Assembly: GCF_964340835.1 (NCBI RefSeq)
Contig: NZ_OZ204251.1
DNA from: Bombilactobacillus bombi
GTDB lineage: Bacteria; Bacillota; Bacilli; Lactobacillales; Lactobacillaceae
DNA length: 64,000 bases
Direction: 5' to 3' (one strand)
In this document: positions 54,259-62,640 of the stretch, one piece after another
Numbering within the stretch: the first letter of the stretch is position 1
Layout of the letters: every line of letters begins with the position of its first letter
The notes under the pieces: generated by a model
Told to the model about the DNA's origin: nothing
Seen by the model: only the letters and a program-made list of their open reading frames with translations
The model's database searches: none
Position numbers and translations under genes: made by a program

Positions 54259-55323
54259 ATGTTATATGTCGATATGAGTGATGGTGAGAAGTATTTAAAA
54301 TATCCCTATGTGAATCAGGCAACTTCAGAATTTTTGGAAACCCAAACTAAATTTGGTGATGAAAAATTGTTAATGTTTTTCCAGCCGCAAACACCGATTG
54401 TGATTTGTGGAGTTAATCAAAATATTTATGCAGAAGTTAATTTAGATTATTTACGAGCACACAACATTGAATTAACACGGCGAGGTGCTGGTGGCGGCGC
54501 TGTTTATGTTGATCAAGGCAATTTAACATATGGCTACATCGACAGTGACAATGGAAATAACTATCAAAATTTCCCGTTGTACGCACAGACTGCTTTAGAA
54601 GTGTTACATGAATTAGGCGTACCTGCCAAAATGGGTGGTCGTAATGACTTGACTGTAGATGGGAAAAAGTTTTCGGGGATGTCTTCATTAAAGATTGGCA
54701 ATCGTTTTTCCTGTGGTGGTACTTTGATGATTGATGTCGATTTAGAAAATGCTAGTCGAGCATTACATCCATTACAAGCTAAGTTACGTTCAAAGGGTGT
54801 CAAATCCGTGCATAGTCGGGTCACTAATATTCGTTCTTACTTTAAACCCAAATATCAAAATATTACTTTGCCTGAAATTCGAGATTTATTTTTAAAATTT
54901 GCTTTCAAAACAGATGATTTAAGTCAAATTCCAACTTATAAATTTACAGATGCTGATTGGCAGAATTTGGTGGCTTTAGGTAAATCCAAATATGGTGATC
55001 CTAAGTGGGTTTATGGCGAAAATAATCAAGAAGATGAATATTTCCATGCTCAGCATTTTGCTGATTTTGGCACAGTGGAGATTAGTTTTTCAGTGGATCG
55101 GGGAGTAATCTCACATTGTCAAATTTATGGTGACTTTTCCTTGGCTTCTGGTGATTTGACAGTTATTGAACGTAACTTAGTGGGAGTACCATTGCAAAAA
55201 GCTAACCTAATAGAAGCTTTGAATCAAAGTGATTTAAAAACTAATATTGGAGCTTTGAGTGCTGAAGATTTGGCCAATGTCATATTGGATCCAACTAAAC
55301 AAGAAGAGGTGCATTATGGCTAG
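54259..55323 (+). CDS. lplA: lipoate-protein ligase A
   Basis: The 354-residue enzyme activates free lipoate with ATP and attaches it to a lysine of carrier proteins. It has the lipoyl-AMP loop TRRGAGGGAVYVDQGN, the GGRNDLTVDGKKFSGM segment with the catalytic Lys, and a C-terminal accessory domain from about residue 260. It overlaps the lyase gene by eight bases; the GcvH-like carrier two genes on is its obvious substrate. AAGGAGG precedes the ATG. Confidence 0.92.
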   Translation: MLYVDMSDGEKYLKYPYVNQATSEFLETQTKFGDEKLLMFFQPQTPIVICGVNQNIYAEVNLDYLRAHNIELTRRGAGGGAVYVDQGNLTYGYIDSDNGNNYQNFPLYAQTALEVLHELGVPAKMGGRNDLTVDGKKFSGMSSLKIGNRFSCGGTLMIDVDLENASRALHPLQAKLRSKGVKSVHSRVTNIRSYFKPKYQNITLPEIRDLFLKFAFKTDDLSQIPTYKFTDADWQNLVALGKSKYGDPKWVYGENNQEDEYFHAQHFADFGTVEISFSVDRGVISHCQIYGDFSLASGDLTVIERNLVGVPLQKANLIEALNQSDLKTNIGALSAEDLANVILDPTKQEEVHYG

Positions 55324-56704
55324 TGGAGAAATGTTAGGTTCTATCTTTAATCAAAATGAATATTCTACGGCACGGATGCGGGCAATTTGGACAGATGAGA
55401 ATCGTTTGGCAGTAATCTGTCAAACTGAAATTGCTTTAGCACAAGCGGTGGCTGATAATCACAAGATTCCCCAAGAAGCAGTAGCTGAAATTAAAGAAGT
55501 TATGCAGCCTAAAAACTTTGATTTACGGAAATTGCGCTTAGCAGTAGCTCGCAATGGGCACTTTTTGGCTGGATTAATTGAATATGTGCAACCACTTTTT
55601 CAACATGAAGGTGGTCAGTATCTTCATTACGGTGCTGCTAGTGAAGATATTGAAGATACTGCTTATGTATTGCAGTTAAAGCAAGCGCACCAACTCATTG
55701 TTGATTATGTACAGCGCATTTGCCAACGTCTAAGTCAACTAGTAGCAGCCCATCAGCAAGATCTTTGTGCCGCTATTGCTCATCGAACTTATGGGGCTTA
55801 TACAACCTTAGGATTTAAATTAGGTATTTTTTTAAATGATTTAGAAAATTTATTAACCAAACTTGAACAACAGGCTCCCCAAAGTTTTTGCGGCAGTTTA
55901 GCTAATGGGGACGGTTTGTCAACAATGGTTGGCGATCATAGTGACCAAGTGGAAGCAGACTTTTGTCGATATTTAAACTTAAATACTCCTGAAATGTATT
56001 GGCATACGCAACGGGAACGTTTTTGTGATTATACCCATTTTTTGACGGAAATCGCGCAAGTGTTAGGCCGCTTAGCCAAAGAATTATTATATATGAGCCA
56101 AACTTCAGTACAAGAATTCAGCGAACCTTATGCTCCTGGACGTCAGGGTTCAACAGTTATTCCTACTTCACGTGAACCTTATATGTGTGAATCAATGTTG
56201 AATTTGAGCACAGTTATTCGTAATGAAATGACTTTAATGTATGATCAAATGCTGGTAAGTGGAGAAAAAGATACCGCTGTTTGGCGTGACTTGTATGTTG
56301 CCATGCCCGAAATTTGTATGTATTTATCCGGTCAATTAAATTATGCATTAGTCCTACTCACTAAAGGACAATTCAATATTGAGAAAATGCGTAACAATTT
56401 GCAGCTTGATGATGGTACAATGTATTCGGGTGCCTTAATGGTGGCTATGTCTTCTAAGATTGGCCGTCAAAAAGCGCATGATCTTTTGTATCAAATGCGC
56501 GTGGAAGCGGATGCACAGGGGGAGTCTTTGCGAGTCGTAATTGAGAATAGTCCACGAATTGGCGCGGTTTTAAGTGCTGATGAATTACAAGCAATTATGA
56601 CACCTAGTGTAGAACATATTCCGAATGCTTTATTCAAAGTACAAAAGATTTTGCAATTATTTAAGCAGCATCATCCGGAATTACAAATAAAGGAGAGCAA
56701 GTAG
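55316..56704 (+). CDS. fumarase/aspartase-superfamily lyase with altered signature loop
   Basis: The 462-residue protein follows the superfamily (nearest in feel to adenylosuccinate lyase and carboxymuconate cycloisomerase): YLHYGAASEDIEDTAYVLQL matches the HxGATSQDxxDTA block. The flexible signature loop GSSxMPxKxNP reads GSTVIPTSREP here: the second Ser, the usual catalytic base, is Thr, and both Lys and Asn are lost. The reaction therefore cannot be inferred from annotated relatives. It starts at ATG 55316 behind GAGGTG inside the end of lplA and is followed two bases later by the GcvH-like gene. Confidence 0.8.
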   Translation: MASGEMLGSIFNQNEYSTARMRAIWTDENRLAVICQTEIALAQAVADNHKIPQEAVAEIKEVMQPKNFDLRKLRLAVARNGHFLAGLIEYVQPLFQHEGGQYLHYGAASEDIEDTAYVLQLKQAHQLIVDYVQRICQRLSQLVAAHQQDLCAAIAHRTYGAYTTLGFKLGIFLNDLENLLTKLEQQAPQSFCGSLANGDGLSTMVGDHSDQVEADFCRYLNLNTPEMYWHTQRERFCDYTHFLTEIAQVLGRLAKELLYMSQTSVQEFSEPYAPGRQGSTVIPTSREPYMCESMLNLSTVIRNEMTLMYDQMLVSGEKDTAVWRDLYVAMPEICMYLSGQLNYALVLLTKGQFNIEKMRNNLQLDDGTMYSGALMVAMSSKIGRQKAHDLLYQMRVEADAQGESLRVVIENSPRIGAVLSADELQAIMTPSVEHIPNALFKVQKILQLFKQHHPELQIKESK

Positions 56705-56706
56705 TT

Positions 56707-57012
56707 ATGGCAGATAAAACAGAAGAACAATATTTTTGGCAGGAAAAATTAGATAATCAACATATTCGTTTAGGCTTAAATTCTGCTGGCCAAGATGAAG
56801 TGGGAGAAGTTTCCTTTGTTGATTTTCCCGACGACTTAAAAGAAGTTCAAGCAGGTGATCCGATTGTTTCTGTTGAAGGAGCAAAATCAGTCACTGAATT
56901 GGAATCACCAATAGCTGGTCACGTTGCCAAAGTCAACGTCGACTTATTAGATCATCCCGAAAAAATTAATAATGATAATCATAATGATAATTGGGTAATT
57001 GAGTTATATTAA
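56707..57012 (+). CDS. GcvH-like lipoyl carrier protein
   Basis: The 101-residue protein has the barrel-hybrid lipoyl fold of glycine cleavage H protein, with VEGAKSVTELESPIAGHV around the presumed lipoylated Lys60, but is shorter than GcvH (about 125-130) and lacks its C-terminal helix. No gcvP, gcvT or lpd is in the window. It lies in one unit with lplA and the altered lyase, so it may be the arm that carries a substrate or redox group for that chemistry. The tail is rich in Asn/Asp/His (NNDNHNDNW). Confidence 0.82.
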   Translation: MADKTEEQYFWQEKLDNQHIRLGLNSAGQDEVGEVSFVDFPDDLKEVQAGDPIVSVEGAKSVTELESPIAGHVAKVNVDLLDHPEKINNDNHNDNWVIELY

Positions 57013-57030
57013 TTATTACCCATTATTATT
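56993..57030 (+). terminator. possible terminator overlapping the end of the GcvH-like gene
   Basis: GGGTAAT (56993-56999) pairs with ATTACCC (57015-57021); the flanks ATAAT and ATTATT extend it with a bulge. The T tail is poor. Confidence 0.4.
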
Positions 57031-57050
57031 AAAAAAACATTAAAAAGTTC

Positions 57051-57079
57051 TTGACTCTTGATGAGTATTTATTTATACT
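57051..57079 (+). promoter_or_regulatory. promoter of the liv operon
   Basis: TTGACT (57051-57056), 17-base spacer, TATACT (57074-57079). Confidence 0.8.
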
Positions 57080-57085
57080 AAGCTC

Positions 57086-57337
57086 AATTAGTTAATAAGT
57101 CTTTGAAGGAGGTTACACCATGATGATTAATATTTACCAATCCATAATTTTTATTGATGTAGCCACTCAGCGTCAAGATTTAGCCTTATTATTAAACAGT
57201 AGGACCCAACATTGATTATTTGTTAGCCGTGTGCTAAGAATTTCAAGTCGTTGAGCCCTTGTTTTAGTTTAATGATGGGGCTTAACGATGATATAACTTA
57301 AGAGTCAAAACCCCATTCATTAACGAATGGGGTTTTT
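57086..57337 (+). ncRNA. liv leader: peptide-coding attenuator
   Basis: After the leader peptide come a small hairpin TTAGC/GCTAA (57223-57237), a strong stem TCGTTGAGCCC (57248-57258) with GGGCTTAACGA (57278-57288), and a terminator ACCCCATTC (57310-57318) with GAATGGGGT (57325-57333) plus T tail. AATGATGGGG (57271-57280) can instead pair with CCCCATTCATT (57311-57321), which would open the strong stem and the terminator. These mutually exclusive structures are those of classical amino-acid attenuation. The design differs from leaders L1 and L2. Confidence 0.82.
57120..57215 (+). CDS. liv leader peptide (31 residues)
   Basis: AAGGAGG (57106-57112) precedes ATG 57120. The peptide begins MMINIYQSIIFIDV, contains ALLLN near its end and stops at TGA 57213-57215. 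Eleven of 31 residues are Ile, Val or Leu, matching the branched-chain amino-acid transporter downstream, so stalling at these codons would report shortage. Confidence 0.82.
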   Translation: MMINIYQSIIFIDVATQRQDLALLLNSRTQH

Positions 57338-57388
57338 CTTCGTTGTTAAGATAAGATTTATTAGTTATTAATTCAGGGAGGGATTAAC

Positions 57389-58576
57389 ATGAAAAAACAA
57401 ATTATTGGAGGTCTTGCAGCAGTTGTGATGACAATGAGTCTTCTGACTGGATGCAATACGGCTTCAACCGGCAGCAAGGGTGTAAAAGCTAGTGGTAATA
57501 CTGTCAAAATCGGTGTCAACATGGAATTATCCGGTGGCGCTGGTGGCTATGGTAATCAACAAAAGCAAGGAATTCAATTAGCAGTTGATGAGATTAATCA
57601 TCATGGTGGTGTCAAAATTAACGGTCACAAACAAAAAATCAAAGCCATCATCAAAGATAATAAATCAGCCACAAGTACTTCTGCTTCAGTAGCGGCACAA
57701 TTGACCAATAATGATAAAGTAACTTCCATTGTAGGTCCAGCTACAACCAGTGCCGGTACTGCACAAACACCTAATATTACTAAAGCGGCTGTTCCTGCAG
57801 TAAGTCCTTCAGCTACTGATCCTGGATTTACAATGCAAAAGAACGGCAAGGTTCAACCGTATGTTTTCCGTGCTTGTTATCAAAATGATTTTCAAGGAAG
57901 TACAGCTGCTAAGTTTGCTGCTGAAAATTTGAAAGCTAAAAAGGTAGCCGTTTTGACTGATAATTCTAGTGATTATGGAACAGGCCTAGCAAAAGCCTTT
58001 AAAAAAGCTTTTCCTGGAGAAATAGCAGCTAGTCAAACTTTTGCTGAAGGAGACAAAGATTTTAATGCGGTTTTGACTTCTTTCAAGAGTAAAAATGTAG
58101 ATGCAATTTATGTTCCTGGTTATTATTCAGAAGTTGGATTGATTATCAAGCAAGCCCGTCAAGCAGGTATTAAAGTCCCAATTATTGGAACAGACGGAAT
58201 GGCTGATCCTAAATTGGCCAAAATTGCCGGTGCTCAAAATGCTTCCAACGTGTACTACACAACACCATTTTCTATCATTCAAGCACAAAAGAGTACGACC
58301 GCACGCAGATTTATGACTGCTTATCATAAACGTTACCATCAAGAAGCACCAACCTTTTCAGCATTGGCTTATGATTCAGTTTACATGATTAAAAATGCAA
58401 TTGAAAAAGAAAATTCAGCTGATTCTACTAAAATTGCCGCTGGTTTGGCCAAAGTTAAAAACTATAAAGGTGTGACAGGCTCAATTACAATTGACAAGCA
58501 TCATAATGCAACCAAACCAATTGCAATTGAAAGTTTGAAAAATGGGAAAGTTGCTGACTCAGTAGCCATTAAATAG
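57389..58576 (+). CDS. livJ: branched-chain amino-acid ABC transporter substrate-binding lipoprotein
   Basis: The 395-residue protein has a lipobox LLTGC (Cys22) and a Peripla_BP_6 domain (KIGVNMELSGGAGGYGNQQKQG, SIVGPATTSAG, VAVLTDNSSDYGTG). It captures Leu, Ile or Val outside the membrane. It is the first gene of livJHMGF behind the leader attenuator; GGGAGG precedes the ATG. Confidence 0.9.
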   Translation: MKKQIIGGLAAVVMTMSLLTGCNTASTGSKGVKASGNTVKIGVNMELSGGAGGYGNQQKQGIQLAVDEINHHGGVKINGHKQKIKAIIKDNKSATSTSASVAAQLTNNDKVTSIVGPATTSAGTAQTPNITKAAVPAVSPSATDPGFTMQKNGKVQPYVFRACYQNDFQGSTAAKFAAENLKAKKVAVLTDNSSDYGTGLAKAFKKAFPGEIAASQTFAEGDKDFNAVLTSFKSKNVDAIYVPGYYSEVGLIIKQARQAGIKVPIIGTDGMADPKLAKIAGAQNASNVYYTTPFSIIQAQKSTTARRFMTAYHKRYHQEAPTFSALAYDSVYMIKNAIEKENSADSTKIAAGLAKVKNYKGVTGSITIDKHHNATKPIAIESLKNGKVADSVAIK

Positions 58577-58621
58577 TTAATGTTAAAAATCTATCTCATA
58601 TAAGTAAGGGAGGTCAAGAAT

Positions 58622-59500
58622 GTGCAAACTTTTGGGCAGCAATTAATTAATGGTTTATCGCTAGGAAGTATTTATGCACTTTTGGCGCTAGGATATACGA
58701 TGGTTTATGGCATTATTAAGTTGATTAATTTTGCCCATGGCGATATCTATATGTTGGGTGCATTTTGGGGATATTATTCTATCAATCTTTGGCATTTTAA
58801 TTTTATTGAAGCTTTAATCTCATCAATGATTGTAGGTGCTGTTAGTGGGGTCATTATTGAATACTTTGCTTATCGGCCTTTACGGCAAGCACCACGAATC
58901 ACAGCCTTGATTACGGCCATTGGCGTCTCCTTTTTCTTAGAAAATGGGATGGCCTACTTGTTTGGCTCTACGGCCCGGGATTTTCCACAAGTAATTAAAC
59001 AAGTTAATTACAATATTGGTGGTGTTTTAGTTTCTAATATCCAAATTTTAATTTTGGCAACAGCTGCTATTTTGATGATAGCATTGCAATTTGTCATCAA
59101 GAAAACCAAAATGGGCAAAGCAATGCGGGCAGTTTCGGTAGATGCTGATGCGGCCGAATTAGTTGGTATTAATCTTGATCGGACTATATCTTTTACTTTT
59201 GCTCTCGGGTCAGCTCTAGCTGGTGCAGCCGGTGTCTTGATTGGATTGTACTATAACTCAATTGATCCTTTGATGGGAATGACTCCCGGAATTAAAGCCT
59301 TTGTAGCTGCAGTTGTTGGCGGTATTGGTTCTATACCAGGAGCAACATTAGGTGGATTTATCATTGGCCTTTTGGAAACTCTAGTTCAATCAGTTGGGCT
59401 TTCAGCCTACAAAGATGCCGCCGTTTATTTAGTATTGATTGTAATCTTATTAATTCTGCCAGCTGGCATTTTAGGTAAAAATCAAAAAGAAAAGGTTTAG
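58622..59500 (+). CDS. livH: branched-chain amino-acid ABC transporter permease LivH
   Basis: The 292-residue protein has about eight hydrophobic segments, the LivH start LINGLSLGSIYALLALGYTM and the conserved loop VSVDADAAELVGINLDRT. GTG 58622 with GGGAGG upstream is the start; an overlapping ATG at 58620 is out of frame. It forms the channel with LivM. Confidence 0.92.
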   Translation: MQTFGQQLINGLSLGSIYALLALGYTMVYGIIKLINFAHGDIYMLGAFWGYYSINLWHFNFIEALISSMIVGAVSGVIIEYFAYRPLRQAPRITALITAIGVSFFLENGMAYLFGSTARDFPQVIKQVNYNIGGVLVSNIQILILATAAILMIALQFVIKKTKMGKAMRAVSVDADAAELVGINLDRTISFTFALGSALAGAAGVLIGLYYNSIDPLMGMTPGIKAFVAAVVGGIGSIPGATLGGFIIGLLETLVQSVGLSAYKDAAVYLVLIVILLILPAGILGKNQKEKV

Positions 59501-59508
59501 GTGAGCAG

Positions 59509-60459
59509 ATGAAAGCAAATTTAAAATATAGTCTAAGTTGGCTTGTGATTATGGTTGCTGGTTTTGTTCTGATGAATACGCTCATTTTAATGGGAGTAAT
59601 CGACGCCTTTTTGGAAAATATGTTAGTAGTAATTGGAATTAATATTATTTTGGCTATGGGACTTAATTTGGTCGTTGGTTTTTCGGGGCAATTTTCGTTA
59701 GGACATGCTGGTTTTATGGCAATTGGTGCGTATGCAACTGCTATTATCACATCTGCCAAACCCAATAGTTTTAGTTTTTATGTTTCTATAATTGTCGGGA
59801 TAGTCATTGCAATAATAGCCGCCATTATTGTTGGAGTACCGACTTTACGTTTACATGGTGATTATTTAGCCATTGCGACGATGGGCGCTGCAGAAATTAT
59901 TCGCATTATTATTAATAATTTAAAAATCACCAATGGTCCATCAGGAATGTTCAATATTCCAAAATTTGCTTCTTGGCCAGTTGTATATATTATGGTTTGT
60001 TTAACTACGATAATCATTGCTAATTTTGTTCATAGTCGTTCGGGTCGAGCTATTAAATCGGTACGAGAAGATGAAATAGCTGCTGAATCAATGGGCATTA
60101 AGACGACTTCTTGGAAATTAGCTGCGTTTATTTTAGGGGCAGCTACAGCAGCAATTGGCGGCTCGCTATACGCTTCTTATCTGCAGACTATTACACCTAA
60201 TAACTTTGGTATTATGGAGTCGATTTCGATTTTGATTATTGTAGTATTAGGCGGAATTGGTAGTTTAACTGGAACTTTTGTAGCGGCAATTGTCTTAGGA
60301 GTTTTGGATACAGTATTGCAAAGCTTTGGGCCTTTGCGAATGGTGATTTATTCATTAGCACTTATCTTGATTATGGTCTTCAAACCGACTGGTTTGTTAG
60401 GCACACGTGAGTTATCATTAACCAAATTATTTCCACGTAAAAAGGAGGCTAAGTCATGA
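59509..60459 (+). CDS. livM: branched-chain amino-acid ABC transporter permease LivM
   Basis: The 316-residue permease has the LivM features GLNLVVGFSGQFSLGHAGFMAIGAY and the cytoplasmic loop SVREDEIAAESMGIKT. It lies eight bases behind livH and overlaps livG by four bases (ATGA). It has no unusual features. Confidence 0.92.
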   Translation: MKANLKYSLSWLVIMVAGFVLMNTLILMGVIDAFLENMLVVIGINIILAMGLNLVVGFSGQFSLGHAGFMAIGAYATAIITSAKPNSFSFYVSIIVGIVIAIIAAIIVGVPTLRLHGDYLAIATMGAAEIIRIIINNLKITNGPSGMFNIPKFASWPVVYIMVCLTTIIIANFVHSRSGRAIKSVREDEIAAESMGIKTTSWKLAAFILGAATAAIGGSLYASYLQTITPNNFGIMESISILIIVVLGGIGSLTGTFVAAIVLGVLDTVLQSFGPLRMVIYSLALILIMVFKPTGLLGTRELSLTKLFPRKKEAKS

Positions 60460-61250
60460 CAACAATTTTACAAGTTGATAACCTTGTGAAAAACTTTGGC
60501 GGTCTGACGGCTGTGGCGGATGTGTCGCTAACGTTAGAAACGAATGAATTAGTTGCCTTAATTGGTCCCAATGGTGCGGGCAAAACAACCTTATTTAACT
60601 TACTAACTGGCGTAATTCCACCAACTTCTGGAGCAATTTTACTTCGTGGCGATCAAGGGACGATTGCTTTAAATAAAAAATCAGCAGTACAAATTGCTAA
60701 CTTAGGTTTAGCACGGACCTTTCAAAATATTCGGTTATTTAGTGATTTGAGTGTGTTGGATAATGTTTTAATTGCGCTGACTAATCAATATCAAGAACAC
60801 TTTCTAGCTTCTATTTTACGGCTGCCCAGTTTTTATCGAACAGAACAACAAATGCGCACTGCAGCTTTTAAATTATTAAAAATTTTTGATTTGCAGACAC
60901 AAGCAGATAATCTAGCACGGAATTTGCCTTATGGGATTCAGCGCCGCCTAGAAATTGTCCGGGCTTTAGCCACTAAACCGCAAATTTTATTTTTAGATGA
61001 GCCCGCTGCCGGGATGAATCCAGAAGAAACGGCCGATTTAACTGATTTAATCCGTATGATTCAACGCGATTTCCATATTACTATTTTGCTGATTGAACAT
61101 GATATGTCGTTGGTAATGAACTTAGCTGAAAAAATTTATGTTTTAGATCAAGGGGCCTTACTAGCTCAAGGAGCACCAGCCCAAATCCAACAAAATCCCG
61201 CCGTTATTAAAGCTTACTTAGGTGAGGAGGATGAATATGCTCAAAGTTGA
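60456..61250 (+). CDS. livG: branched-chain amino-acid ABC transporter ATPase LivG
   Basis: The 264-residue ATPase has Walker A GPNGAGKTT, the LivG segment GLARTFQNIRLF, a signature LPYGIQRRLEI in place of LSGGQ (usual for LivG) and Walker B ILFLDEPAAGMNPEE. GGAGG lies upstream of the ATG. It pairs with LivF on the transporter. Confidence 0.93.
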   Translation: MTTILQVDNLVKNFGGLTAVADVSLTLETNELVALIGPNGAGKTTLFNLLTGVIPPTSGAILLRGDQGTIALNKKSAVQIANLGLARTFQNIRLFSDLSVLDNVLIALTNQYQEHFLASILRLPSFYRTEQQMRTAAFKLLKIFDLQTQADNLARNLPYGIQRRLEIVRALATKPQILFLDEPAAGMNPEETADLTDLIRMIQRDFHITILLIEHDMSLVMNLAEKIYVLDQGALLAQGAPAQIQQNPAVIKAYLGEEDEYAQS

Positions 61251-61941
61251 TAATTTAGTAGTTAATTATGGTGCTATCCAAGCTGTTAAAGATGTAAGCT
61301 TTCATATTAATACAGGCGAAATTGTGGCCTTGATTGGTGCTAATGGTGCTGGTAAAACCACCATTGTGAAGACTATTTCGGGATTATTAAAGCCCGCTCA
61401 AGGAAGTATAACTTATGAACAACAAGACTTAAAACACCAATCGGCACCAGCAATTGTGGCTGCAGGTATCTCCCAAGTTCCCGAAGGCAGACATATCTTT
61501 GCCGGTCTGTCAGTGGCTGAAAATTTACAAATGGGAGCTTTTTTGCAACATAGCCATGCTCAAATTAGTGATTCCTTGCAAAATATTTATAAACGTTTTC
61601 CCATTTTAAAGCAGCGGCAAAATCAAGATGCTGCTACCTTATCAGGTGGCGAACAGCAAATGCTAGCTATGGCGCGCGCACTGATGTCACGGCCCAAACT
61701 ATTACTCTTAGATGAACCATCAATGGGGTTGGCACCGATTTTTATTAATGAAATATTCAATATTGTACAGGCAATTAAACAACAAGGAACGACAGTATTG
61801 TTAATTGAGCAAAACGCCAAAAAAGCCCTCGCAATTGCTGATCGCGCTTATGTCTTAGCAGCTGGAAAAGTCAGTTTGCATGGCACCGGTCCAGAATTAT
61901 TGGCTAATACTGCTGTCCAAAAAGCCTATTTAGGAGGTTAA
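61237..61941 (+). CDS. livF: branched-chain amino-acid ABC transporter ATPase LivF
   Basis: The 234-residue ATPase has Walker A GANGAGKTT, SQVPEGRHIFAGLSVAENL, signature TLSGGEQQMLAMARAL and Walker B LLLLDEPSMGLAP. ATG 61237, six bases behind GAGGAGG, is preferred to ATG 61231. It overlaps livG by 14 bases. Confidence 0.93.
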   Translation: MLKVDNLVVNYGAIQAVKDVSFHINTGEIVALIGANGAGKTTIVKTISGLLKPAQGSITYEQQDLKHQSAPAIVAAGISQVPEGRHIFAGLSVAENLQMGAFLQHSHAQISDSLQNIYKRFPILKQRQNQDAATLSGGEQQMLAMARALMSRPKLLLLDEPSMGLAPIFINEIFNIVQAIKQQGTTVLLIEQNAKKALAIADRAYVLAAGKVSLHGTGPELLANTAVQKAYLGG

Positions 61942-61943
61942 CC

Positions 61944-62567
61944 ATGACTGTTGCTGATTATATGACCAAAGACGTAATTACAATTCGTCCCCAAACCAAA
62001 ATAAATGTTGCTGTAAAAGTAATGGAAGAAAATCACATCCATCGCTTACCAGTGATTGATGGAAAACAATTAGTCGGCTTAATTACAGCCGGCACAATTG
62101 CGCAAGCTTCACCTTCAGCTGCTACTAGTTTATCTATTTATGAAGTTAATTATCTCTTTAATCAAATGACAGTTGCGCAAGTAATGACTAAAAAAGTCTT
62201 AACCGTGGCTTATGATGCTTCTTTGGAAGATGCCATTTATCAAATGCGCCAACATCAAATTGGAGTTTTACCGGTCATGCAAGCTGATAATGTTGTGGGT
62301 ATGATTACAAACAATGATATTTTAGATGCCTTTTTAGATATAACGAATTATTTTCAAAAATCTGAAGTTGTGCAAGTAGTGATAGAGCAGGATCACACTG
62401 GTGTAATTTGGCAGATTGGTAAAATAATGACCCAAAACAAGGTAAATATCCAGACTTTAATGGTTACACGACATTTAGGAGAAATTGTAATTGAAATCCA
62501 CGTCGATCCCCAAGATAAAGTTGAAGTACGACAAATATTACAACAAGCAGGATTTACTATTCGTTAA
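61944..62567 (+). CDS. CBS-domain and ACT-like regulatory protein (AcuB-like)
   Basis: The 207-residue protein has two CBS domains (TVADYMTKDVITIRPQTKIN at 1 and VAQVMTKKVLTVAYDASLED near 76) and an ACT-like C-terminal part (VVQVVIEQDHTGVIWQIGKI). CBS pairs bind adenosyl nucleotides and ACT domains often bind amino acids. Such a gene at the end of livJHMGF is also seen in streptococci, so it may adjust the transporter or branched-chain metabolism. It starts two bases after livF. Confidence 0.82.
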   Translation: MTVADYMTKDVITIRPQTKINVAVKVMEENHIHRLPVIDGKQLVGLITAGTIAQASPSAATSLSIYEVNYLFNQMTVAQVMTKKVLTVAYDASLEDAIYQMRQHQIGVLPVMQADNVVGMITNNDILDAFLDITNYFQKSEVVQVVIEQDHTGVIWQIGKIMTQNKVNIQTLMVTRHLGEIVIEIHVDPQDKVEVRQILQQAGFTIR

Positions 62568-62570
62568 ACA

Positions 62571-62607
62571 AAAAAGAGGTTATGACCTAATGATCATACC
62601 TCTTTTT
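62571..62607. terminator. bidirectional terminator between the liv operon and the GT8 gene
   Basis: AAAAAGAGGTTATGA (62571-62585) pairs with TCATACCTCTTTTT (62594-62607) with one bulged base; T-rich on both strands. Confidence 0.8.
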
Positions 62608-62640
62608 AGTTTGTATAATTTATCTTTAGTCTAACTATAA

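Noticed and set aside
55259..55315. N-terminally extended start of the lyase inside lplA
   Set aside because: The extra residues have no ribosome-binding site and no family likeness; ATG 55316 behind GAGGTG gives the normal N-terminus.
54259..57012. SirTM/macrodomain (lipoylation-dependent ADP-ribosylation) operon
   Set aside because: GcvH-like and LplA are shared with that system, but no sirtuin, macrodomain or luciferase-like monooxygenase gene is next to them here.
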